Assembly: GCA_035353175.1 (NCBI GenBank)
Contig: DAOPZC010000064.1
Span: 1-25,666 of the forward strand
DNA: 25,666 nucleotides
From: DAOPZC01 sp035353175
Lineage (GTDB): Bacteria > Verrucomicrobiota > Kiritimatiellia > RFP12 > UBA1067
Reading direction: 5' to 3'
Shown: positions 1 to 6,433 of the stretch, one piece after another
How positions within the stretch are numbered: position 1 is the first letter of the stretch
Layout of the letters: the number at the start of each line of letters is the position of its first letter
Notes under the pieces: model-generated
Database searches by the model: none
What the model saw: only the letters and a program-made list of their open reading frames with translations
Told to the model about the DNA's origin: nothing
Translations under genes and position numbers: made by a program

Positions 1-396
1 GCCGACCCGGACGGCCCGACGCGGACCAGCAAGCAAGTGAAACGGGGATGCGCCCTGTCGGCCCGCGAAGGCCGGACCCAGCCCAAACATGCAACGTACA
101 ACGTTTCGGACCCTCTGCGGATTTCAACGTTTCTGGAACATGTCGGACGCGGGACACGCCGAACCAGATTTAATAGTCATAAATATCTGCAAGGCAACAT
201 TTTAAGATGAATAAATTAAGCCTGATTCGCCGTAAAGTGTCCCATTTTGTCCCGTTTTGTCCCACTGGCGAGATTCGACGTTTTGTTCGATGTTCGATGT
301 CAATGTTGATTTCCGGAGTTATGTGGAGGCAGTGCACGCCGCCTCACTTACGAAGGAAGACAACGATGATTGACCCAGGCATCGGCAGCAAACCCC

Positions 397-427
397 GTGC
401 CCCCAGGACGACAGGCCTGACGGGCAC
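397..427 (+). other. Hairpin in the leader of the corrinoid gene
   Basis: GTGCCC (397-402) can pair with GGGCAC (422-427). Inside it, CAGG (404-407) can pair with CCTG (416-419), leaving an 8-base loop. The stem is followed by a T-rich but interrupted stretch (431-448). It could be a weak terminator or attenuator, or simply GC-rich structure by chance. Confidence 0.3.
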
Positions 428-558
428 CCCGTTGTTTCTATTGTTATTAATTCCCCGTCCTTCGCACCGTCAACATCATGCACGGCCCTTTTTCACCACG
501 ATCACCCGTAGCCGCGTTCTTCGCAAGCCTTTCACTTCGCAGTCTATGTAAACAAAAT

Positions 559-635
559 CGGAACGCTGGATTTGTTCCGGCAGATGAGTTAACCTATTGC
601 CATCGTATCCATGCTCGGGGTTAACTCCGGAACAA
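559..635 (+). promoter_or_regulatory. Inverted-repeat leader abutting the ribosome binding site of the corrinoid gene
   Basis: TTGTTCCG (572-579) is the exact reverse complement of CGGAACAA (628-635). Just inside it, GAGTTAACC (586-594) is the exact reverse complement of GGTTAACTC (619-627). Together they give a 17-bp stem with one 6-base bulge on the 5' side (580-585) and a 24-base loop. The 3' arm ends in the AA that begins the ribosome binding site AAGGGG (634-639) of ATG 645. A competing hairpin is possible between CGGAAC (559-564) and GTTCCG (574-579), which would free the 3' arm. This layout fits a translational switch. A protein-binding palindrome or a transcription pause or terminator element are alternatives. 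Confidence 0.55.
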
Positions 636-644
636 GGGGCCGCT

Positions 645-1274
645 ATGACTGACTTTGAGATGCTGAAAAACGCGATGAAATCCGGCAAGGCCGCGGAGGT
701 CCGCGAACGGGTGGAGGCAGCGTTGGCCGCGGGCATTGCGGCGCAAGACCTCTTGAACAACGGGTTGCTTGCGGCGATGGGCGAGGTGGGGCAGCGGTTC
801 AAAAACAATGAAGTGTTCGTGCCCGAGGTCTTGGTTGCGGCACGGGCGATGAAGGCCGGAACACTCGTGCTCAAGCCGCACCTGGTCAAGGCGGGGGTCC
901 AGTCGGTGGCGACCGCCGTGATGGGCACCGTGAAAGGCGATCTTCACGATATCGGCAAGAACCTGGTGATCATGATGCTGGAGGGCGCTGGATTCGCCGT
1001 GATCGACGCCGGGGTCGATGTGCCGCCCGAGAAGTTTGTGGCGCTCGCCCGAGAACACGGCGCAAAGATCGTCGGGCTGTCGGCGCTGCTGACAACCACC
1101 ATGACGGGCATGAAGGGCGCGGTCGATGCGATCCGCGCGGCGGGGCTTGAGACGAAAGTGATCATCGGCGGCGCGCCGGTGACCCAGGCGTATTGCGACG
1201 CGATCGGCGCGGATGGGTATTCGGCCGATGCGGCGTCGGCGGCGGATTTGGCCCGCCAGTTGATCGCCGGATAA
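645..1274 (+). CDS. Corrinoid (cobalamin-binding) protein of the methyltransferase family
   Basis: This 209-residue protein looks like the corrinoid shuttle protein of methyltransferase systems (MtbC/MtmC/MttC type, also like the B12 module of MetH). In those systems it carries a methyl group on cobalt between two methyltransferases. Residues about 5-85 form the helical cap (B12-binding-2). Residues about 88-209 form the Rossmann-like cobalamin domain, with the signature D99-x-H101-x-x-G104, where His101 is the lower cobalt ligand, then SALLT (146-150) and the GG pair at 175-176. The length is normal for the family. ATG 645 is preferred over the in-frame TTG at 597 because AAGGGG (634-639) precedes it and homology begins there. 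The next gene starts 26 bases downstream. No methyltransferase or reductive activase gene is in the window, so the methyl donor and acceptor cannot be named. Catabolic methylamine, methanol or methoxy-aromatic use is possible. Confidence 0.9.
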   Translation: MTDFEMLKNAMKSGKAAEVRERVEAALAAGIAAQDLLNNGLLAAMGEVGQRFKNNEVFVPEVLVAARAMKAGTLVLKPHLVKAGVQSVATAVMGTVKGDLHDIGKNLVIMMLEGAGFAVIDAGVDVPPEKFVALAREHGAKIVGLSALLTTTMTGMKGAVDAIRAAGLETKVIIGGAPVTQAYCDAIGADGYSADAASAADLARQLIAG

Positions 1275-1300
1275 AAAACACAAAACGGGGAGACGCCACC

Positions 1301-2701
1301 ATGAAGTTGACATTTTTAGGAGCGGCCCAGACCACCACCGGTTCCATGCATCTGGTGGAGGCGAACGGTCAGCGGATCCTGCTGGACTGCGGGCTTTTTC
1401 AGGGCAACCGGAAAGAGGCGTTCGAGAAAAACCGTCAGATGCCGGTCGATCCCGCCACGCTGGATGCGGTGGTGCTGTCGCACGCGCATATCGACCATAG
1501 CGGCAACTTGCCGACCCTGGCCCGGCACGGGTTCCGCGGCAAGGTCTACTGTACGCCCGCGACGGGCGACCTTTGCGACATCATGCTGCGCGATTCCGCG
1601 TTTCTCCAGATGCGCGATCTCGAATACGTGAACAAGAAGCGCGCGTCGCAGGGCAAGAACCTCTTTGAGCCGCTCTATGAGCAGGAAGATGTGGACAAGA
1701 TTATGAGCCGGTTCGAGCCTGAACCTTTGAAAAGGCTCGTGGACCTCGGCAACGGCATCAGCCTCGTGTTCCACAACGCGGGGCACATTCTGGGATCCGC
1801 GTTGGTGCAGCTCGATGTGAAGCAGCCCGGCGGACGGTCGCGGCGGCTGTTGTTCAGCGGCGATCTGGGACAGCCCGACCAGCCGATCCTTCGCGATTAC
1901 GACTATCCGCAGGGGGCGGACGTGCTGCTGATCGAGAGCACCTACGCGGATCGTGACCATCCTTCCGAAGAAGATGTCAAGGGGCGGCTCAAGGGGTTCA
2001 TCGACGACATTCAGCAACAGAAGTCCAAGCTCGTCATTCCGGCCTTCAGCGTGGGGCGTACGCAACGTATCCTCTATACGTTCAACCGCCTGATTGAAGA
2101 GGGCCGCATGCATCCCGTGCCGGTTTATGTGGATAGTCCGCTCTCCCTCAAAGCCACGCAGGTTTACGCCAAGCACCGCGAGTGTTACGACGAGGAGGCG
2201 TCGGACATCCTGCGTCAAGGGATCGATCCGATGCGGTTCCCCGGCCTGAAGTTCATTGAAACGCCCGACCAGTCCAAGGCGCTGAACGACCTGCCCGGCC
2301 CCATGGTCATCATCGCGGCGTCCGGCATGTGCGAAGGCGGGCGTGTTCTGCATCACCTCCAGCGCACGGTGGGCGATCCGCGCAATATCATCCTGATCGT
2401 GGGGTTCCAGGCCGAAAACACCTTGGGGCGGCGTATCGTCGACCGCACATCGCCGCTGAAGATTCTGGGCGATGAGTTCGAGCTGAACGCGCGTGTCCAC
2501 ACGATCAACGCCTTGTCGGCACACGCGGACCGGAAGGCGCTGATGCGCTGGTTTGACGGCATCAAAGGCGACAATCTCCAGCGTGTGTTTGCCATCCACG
2601 GCGAACCTGACAAGGTGAACGCGATGACCGGGCTGATCGCGCAGCACGGCGTCGCAAACGCGGTGGCACCAGTGCCGGGCCAAATATTCGAGAACGTGTG
2701 A
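1301..2701 (+). CDS. MBL-fold beta-CASP ribonuclease-like metallohydrolase
   Basis: This 466-residue protein belongs to the metallo-beta-lactamase-fold beta-CASP family (CPSF73 / RNase J relatives, bacterial YsaA-like group), whose known members are zinc-dependent RNA endo- or exonucleases. The metal motif HAHIDH is at residues 61-66. Further ligands are probably H162 (GHILGSA), D188 (FSGDLG), H408 (SAHAD) and H433 (AIHGEP). Between them lies the beta-CASP insert, with E212 in IEST, the DSPL segment near 279-282 and GMCEGGR near 342-348. The full length and all motifs suggest an active enzyme. ATG 1301 is chosen because GGGGAGA (1287-1293) precedes it and homology starts immediately; an in-frame start 108 bases upstream would overlap the corrinoid gene. 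It lies 26 bases after that gene and 36 bases before the membrane protein, so the three are probably co-transcribed. RNA as the substrate is inferred from the family. Confidence 0.92.
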   Translation: MKLTFLGAAQTTTGSMHLVEANGQRILLDCGLFQGNRKEAFEKNRQMPVDPATLDAVVLSHAHIDHSGNLPTLARHGFRGKVYCTPATGDLCDIMLRDSAFLQMRDLEYVNKKRASQGKNLFEPLYEQEDVDKIMSRFEPEPLKRLVDLGNGISLVFHNAGHILGSALVQLDVKQPGGRSRRLLFSGDLGQPDQPILRDYDYPQGADVLLIESTYADRDHPSEEDVKGRLKGFIDDIQQQKSKLVIPAFSVGRTQRILYTFNRLIEEGRMHPVPVYVDSPLSLKATQVYAKHRECYDEEASDILRQGIDPMRFPGLKFIETPDQSKALNDLPGPMVIIAASGMCEGGRVLHHLQRTVGDPRNIILIVGFQAENTLGRRIVDRTSPLKILGDEFELNARVHTINALSAHADRKALMRWFDGIKGDNLQRVFAIHGEPDKVNAMTGLIAQHGVANAVAPVPGQIFENV

Positions 2702-2737
2702 GTCGGCGCCGGGCAGTGAAAACGGCGAGGCGGCAGA

Positions 2738-5092
2738 ATGAGAAATCCCCGTTCATTCGCGGTGTTGTCTGAGGCAGCGGTGTTCGGCGCGGTGGCCATG
2801 GCGGCTCAGACGCTGCTGCTGCGGCGATTTCTCTGGCGGTTTGAGTCGGCGGAAACGGGGGTGGCCCTTTTCCTGTCATGCTGGCTGCTCTGGTCCGGAG
2901 CGGGCGCTGCGGCGGCATCCACCCCGTTCGGGCGCCGCGTGGCCGGCGTGCTGTCGCGCTTTCCGGGAATACCTGTCGCCGTTTGCGCGGCACTCTACTT
3001 TGCTCAGTATGCGTTCATCGAAAATCTCCGGGGATGGCTGGGCGTGCCCGAGTACCAGGCGTTCCCGCTGGCGCATCTGGCGCTCGGCTGTCTGGCCGCG
3101 AACGCGCCGTTCTGCTTCGCGGCGGGATGGGTGATCCCGATCCTCTGTCACGGGTTGGAGCGGCTGTCGGTTCCTGTCAGCCGGGCGTTCGCGTGGGAGG
3201 CTTTGGGCGCCGCGGCCGGGGGGGCGGGGCTGGTCGCGCTGCTCGTCTCCGGCGTGGAGCTTGATCGGCGGGATGAGGCCGAATGGTTCCGCTTCTTTCC
3301 GCAGGCGGAGAAACGTCCGGGACGTTTCCTGACCGGAGGCGGAACCACGTTTTACGGTTCGCACGGGGGCACGTTCTACGCGCTTTCGTCGGGAGGGGTG
3401 CGCGAGGTGCTTCCCGAGGGCGACCGGGCCATGGAGCTGGCCGTGCTGGCGCTGTCGCAGCGGCCCTATGCCGAATCCGTGCTGTTGGCGGGCCAGGTGC
3501 CGCTGGCCGTGGGGCTTGCGCTCGAGACGTTGCGGCCCGACCTCGCGATCACGTGGTGTCCCTGCGATGCCGAATACGGCTCCCAGCTCATGGCGGTGGC
3601 CGGACTGCGCACTGGGGTGCGCGCCGCCGGTCAGCCGCCCCAGCGGTTTCTGTCCGGGCAAGCCGACGGGGCGTTCAGTGCGGTCATGGTTTTGCCGCCT
3701 CCTGCCACGTCGCTCGCGGGCGCGGCATGGCGCGGTGCGGCGTTCATCCGTGAGGTGCGGCGCGTGACGCAGCGGACTGGCGTTGCGTTGTTCGGGCTTG
3801 ACTGCGACGTGGCCCTGCTCACGCCAGAAAAAGCCGCCTTGCTCGATGCGACCGTGCGTCCCCTTCGGCAGGTGTGGCCGGAAAGCGGTGTTTTTGTGCC
3901 CGGTGCTGGGGGGTGGTGGATCGCGGCCCAAGTCCCGCAGCTGGCCTATGGCGCAGCGGCCGCGCCTTCGCGCTTTGCCCTGTTGAAGCGGACGGAGGTT
4001 TTTCCGGCCGAGGCGGTCGCGCGTCTTTATGAGCCGGAACGGGCGCGGCGCTTGGCCCTGCAATGCCCGGTGCTGGATCCCGAGAGCGCCGTGCTGCTGC
4101 CGGATCAGAACGGAACGGAAGCGGTGTTGGCCGCGGGGCTGGCGGATGCTATCCGCGAGGAATATCCGGAATCGGCGCCGGGACAGTGGGTCGACTGGGT
4201 GAAGCGGAACGAGGGCCTGCGCCTGTTCGGTTTGTTCTGCGTGGGCCTGTGGATGATGCCGGTCGCGTTGGGAAGGCGGGCGACCGCGCCGCGCCGCCTC
4301 GTCGCGGCCTGGCTGGCGAGCTGCGGCGCGTTGGGCTTTGCCGTGTCGCTGGCCGTTCTCTACCGTTTGCAGATGCGGTTCGGTGCGCTGTATCTGCTCG
4401 CGGGCGTTGGCAGCTGCCTGTATTTGGGAGGTCTGTTTTTCGGGAATCGGATCGGCGAGTGGACGGTGCGCCTGGCAGGGCGGCGCCCTGCTCTGCTGCG
4501 GTGGGCGCTTGTGGCGGCGACGGCGGTTTTGGCCGGCGTGGCGGCGGGCGTTTTACGCGGCGTCGAAGGGGTGGAAGCCGCGACAGGGATGGTCAGTTTC
4601 TGCCTTTTGGCCGGGGTGGCGGCCGGTGTGTCCGTGCCGCTCGCGCTCGCCGTTGCGGAGGAGCATGCGGCGCCGAACGCGGCGGTGTTCGTGCTGGCGG
4701 ATGCGCTGGGCGGCGCGGTCGCCGGGGTGTTCTTCACGGTGTTGGTGCCGCTCGCAGGTATGGCGGAAACCGTTCTCTGCTTTGCGGTGTTGGCCTGCGG
4801 ACTGAGCGTGTGCGTGGCGTTGAGCGGACCGTATGCGCGACTGACATCCGGGTTGGCGCTGGCGGTGGTGCTCGCGATCCTCGGCGGGCGCATGCGTGAC
4901 GTGTGGCAGGATCACGGGACAGCCGGGGCGGCGGAACATGCCGTCGCGCCGGGGAGCGACGAAACGTCGGCAGAACGTGCGCCAGAGCCGCTCTCCGTGA
5001 AGGGAATCCCGCGCAAGATCGATGTGCCGTTGATCCAGCGGAAGATGGGGGATGGGCAACTTTCGACAAACGCCGCCGCTTTCTGGGAATAA
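2738..5092 (+). CDS. Multi-pass membrane protein with a degenerate spermidine-synthase-like domain
   Basis: This 784-residue protein has about five hydrophobic segments in residues 1-165, a soluble block of about 320 residues, then about seven more membrane segments up to about residue 725 and a polar tail. The soluble block has the layout of a spermidine synthase or SAM-type Rossmann domain: a GGTTFYGSHGG segment, a glycine-rich strand (VLLAGQVPLAVG), an acidic strand end (ITWCPCDAEYG) and a GQADGAFSAVMV strand. The usual GGG-E-G nucleotide loop and catalytic aspartates are poorly conserved. The nearest family I can name is the fused membrane/spermidine-synthase-like proteins seen in several anaerobes and PVC bacteria, whose function is not settled. 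Polyamine synthesis is doubtful. ATG 2738 has GCGAGG (2725-2730) upstream. The gene is probably the last of the operon starting at 645. Its stop lies 9 bases from the end of aroC on the other strand. Confidence 0.7.
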   Translation: MRNPRSFAVLSEAAVFGAVAMAAQTLLLRRFLWRFESAETGVALFLSCWLLWSGAGAAAASTPFGRRVAGVLSRFPGIPVAVCAALYFAQYAFIENLRGWLGVPEYQAFPLAHLALGCLAANAPFCFAAGWVIPILCHGLERLSVPVSRAFAWEALGAAAGGAGLVALLVSGVELDRRDEAEWFRFFPQAEKRPGRFLTGGGTTFYGSHGGTFYALSSGGVREVLPEGDRAMELAVLALSQRPYAESVLLAGQVPLAVGLALETLRPDLAITWCPCDAEYGSQLMAVAGLRTGVRAAGQPPQRFLSGQADGAFSAVMVLPPPATSLAGAAWRGAAFIREVRRVTQRTGVALFGLDCDVALLTPEKAALLDATVRPLRQVWPESGVFVPGAGGWWIAAQVPQLAYGAAAAPSRFALLKRTEVFPAEAVARLYEPERARRLALQCPVLDPESAVLLPDQNGTEAVLAAGLADAIREEYPESAPGQWVDWVKRNEGLRLFGLFCVGLWMMPVALGRRATAPRRLVAAWLASCGALGFAVSLAVLYRLQMRFGALYLLAGVGSCLYLGGLFFGNRIGEWTVRLAGRRPALLRWALVAATAVLAGVAAGVLRGVEGVEAATGMVSFCLLAGVAAGVSVPLALAVAEEHAAPNAAVFVLADALGGAVAGVFFTVLVPLAGMAETVLCFAVLACGLSVCVALSGPYARLTSGLALAVVLAILGGRMRDVWQDHGTAGAAEHAVAPGSDETSAERAPEPLSVKGIPRKIDVPLIQRKMGDGQLSTNAAAFWE

Positions 5093-5101
5093 CGTCGGGA
5101 G

Positions 5102-6271
5102 TTACGGCCAAAAGACGTGGGGTTTGCCGGTCATGCGGACATCGTCGAGTGTGGCACGGCGGAGCGCCTCGAATCGGGGCCTCATTTCAGCAAGACTGTC
5201 TCCGCCGACTTTTTCGATCAAGGCGTCGGCCAGCACGATGGCAACGACGGCTTCGAGAACGACGACCGCGCGGGGGACAGGACACACGTCGGACCGCTCG
5301 TAATACGTGAGGGCCGGCTTGCCGGTCGCGAGGTCGACCGTCTCTTGCCCTTTGCGCGTGGTCGGGATCGGTTTCATCGCCGCGCGCAGCCAGAGGTCTT
5401 GGCCGTTGGAGATGCCTCCCTCGATGCCGCCGCAGGCATGGCCTTTGCGGTCCAGGCCTTGCCCTTCCAGCGTGATCGCGTCCTGCGCGTGTGTGCCGGT
5501 CTTGGCGGTGTTCGCGAACGCGTTGCCGATCTCCACGCCTTTGATGGCCGGGACGCCGAGCACGGCTTGAGCGAGACGCGCATCCAGACGGCGGTCCCAG
5601 TTGACGTGCGAACCGAGTCCGGCGGGAACGCCCTGCGCGAAGACTTCGATGACTCCGCCGAGCGTTTCACCGGAGGCGCGCGCGTTTTCGATCGACTCGC
5701 CGATTCGGGCGGCGGCGTCGGGATCGGGACACTGCACGTCTGAACCGCAGGCCCGCGTCAGCCGGTCTTGAAACGAGAGGCCCTCCAGCCGGGCAACGTG
5801 GCCATCAATGGCCGAGACGTATCCGCCGACCGAAATGCCGAAGGTCTTCAGGAATGCGCGGCATACGGCGCCGACCGCGACGCGCATCGCGGTTTCGCGG
5901 GCCGAGGCGCGCTCAAGCGAAGGGCGGATGTCGTCATACCCGTACTTCACGGCGGCCGCGAGGTCTGCGTGTCCGGGGCGAGGCGTGGTGTAGGCGGGAA
6001 CCGCTTTCCCCTTCCAGTTCGCGTGGTCGGTGTTCGCGATTTGCAGGGCAATGGGCGCGCCGGTGGTGACGCCTTCCATGACGCCTGCGAGGATTTGCGC
6101 ACGGTCTTTCTCAATGGCCATGCGGTCGCCGGATCCCTTTCCTGTCTGACGGCGCGCGAGGTCGACAAGGATCAGATCCTCCGAGACCGGCAAGCCGGCG
6201 GGCATACCTTCGATAATCGCCGTCAAAGCCGGCCCGTGGGATTCGCCGGCGGTCAGATAACGTAAGGGCAT
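5102..6271 (-). CDS. aroC: Chorismate synthase
   Basis: Chorismate synthase converts EPSP (5-enolpyruvylshikimate-3-phosphate) to chorismate in the last step of the shikimate pathway, using reduced FMN in the cytoplasm. The 389-residue length is typical. The N-terminus starts RYLTAGESHG with His12, the conserved active-site histidine. RPSLERASARETAMR follows at about 107-121, and HACGGIEGGISNGQ in the C-terminal half forms the FMN and substrate site. ATG 6271 agrees with the family start, and a purine-rich AAGAGAAA lies upstream. A good sigma70-type promoter is visible at 6304-6332. The gene stands alone, with no other aromatic-pathway gene beside it. It converges on the membrane protein gene with only 9 bases between their stop codons. 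I am confident of this call. Confidence 0.97.
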   Translation of the reverse strand: MPLRYLTAGESHGPALTAIIEGMPAGLPVSEDLILVDLARRQTGKGSGDRMAIEKDRAQILAGVMEGVTTGAPIALQIANTDHANWKGKAVPAYTTPRPGHADLAAAVKYGYDDIRPSLERASARETAMRVAVGAVCRAFLKTFGISVGGYVSAIDGHVARLEGLSFQDRLTRACGSDVQCPDPDAAARIGESIENARASGETLGGVIEVFAQGVPAGLGSHVNWDRRLDARLAQAVLGVPAIKGVEIGNAFANTAKTGTHAQDAITLEGQGLDRKGHACGGIEGGISNGQDLWLRAAMKPIPTTRKGQETVDLATGKPALTYYERSDVCPVPRAVVVLEAVVAIVLADALIEKVGGDSLAEMRPRFEALRRATLDDVRMTGKPHVFWP

Positions 6272-6303
6272 AGGTTGATCCGTTTCTCTTGAAAGATACC
6301 CGC

Positions 6304-6332
6304 ATTTTACAGGGTGGGGGCGTGTGTTTCAA
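6304..6332 (-). promoter_or_regulatory. Sigma70-type promoter of aroC
   Basis: Read on the - strand, a -35 box TTGAAA (6332-6327) and a -10 box TAAAAT (6309-6304) are separated by exactly 17 bases. Each matches the consensus at five of six positions. The start codon of aroC is about 33 bases beyond the -10 box, so the 5' leader would be short. Confidence 0.65.
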
Positions 6333-6380
6333 TGCCGAAAGAAAATGATCGTCCCGACCCGCCTTGCGCGAAATTCGGAG

Positions 6381-6409
6381 TTTAATCCCCGTTGCGGGGC
6401 CGTTATACT
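6381..6409 (+). promoter_or_regulatory. Possible promoter of the glycoside hydrolase, with an inverted repeat in the spacer
   Basis: TATACT (6404-6409) is a good -10 box. The -35 position 17 bases upstream holds TTTAAT (6381-6386), a poor match. The spacer carries the inverted repeat CCCCG-ttg-CGGGG (6387-6399). A weak -35 with a palindrome in the spacer suggests a regulated promoter, but this rests on motif reading only. Confidence 0.4.
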
Positions 6410-6433
6410 GTCCCTCACAAAAGGAGAAGAGAT

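Larger units (their letters stand above)
1..644. other. Gene-poor leader region without a convincing gene
   Basis: I see no recognisable protein here. A frame is open from base 1 to the TGA at 207-209, but its translation resembles nothing I know and it has no visible start. A short ORF from ATG 366 to 551 follows a purine-rich AAGGAAG, but its Arg/Pro-rich translation does not look like a folded protein. The region is patchy in composition: about 165-235 is AT-rich against a GC-rich background. It holds short repeats: three TGTCCC units separated by TTT-containing spacers (239-266) and a tandem TTCGATG pair (286-299). Hairpin-capable segments lie at 326-345 and 397-427. The last 90 bases carry a long inverted repeat, listed separately. 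No cobalamin-riboswitch core was recognised by eye. Confidence 0.6.

Noticed and set aside
1..206. Frame open from the window start to 206, as a possible gene end
   Set aside because: There is no recognisable motif, low-complexity basic composition, and it covers only 68 codons in a region with no supporting context.
366..551. Small ORF with a ribosome-binding-site-like AAGGAAG
   Set aside because: The translation is Arg/Pro/Thr-rich and overlaps a hairpin. A leader peptide is possible but not supported.
320..640. Cobalamin riboswitch upstream of the corrinoid gene
   Set aside because: I looked for the conserved B12-box and the GCCACTG-type core and did not see them. The inverted repeat near the start codon is a different structure.
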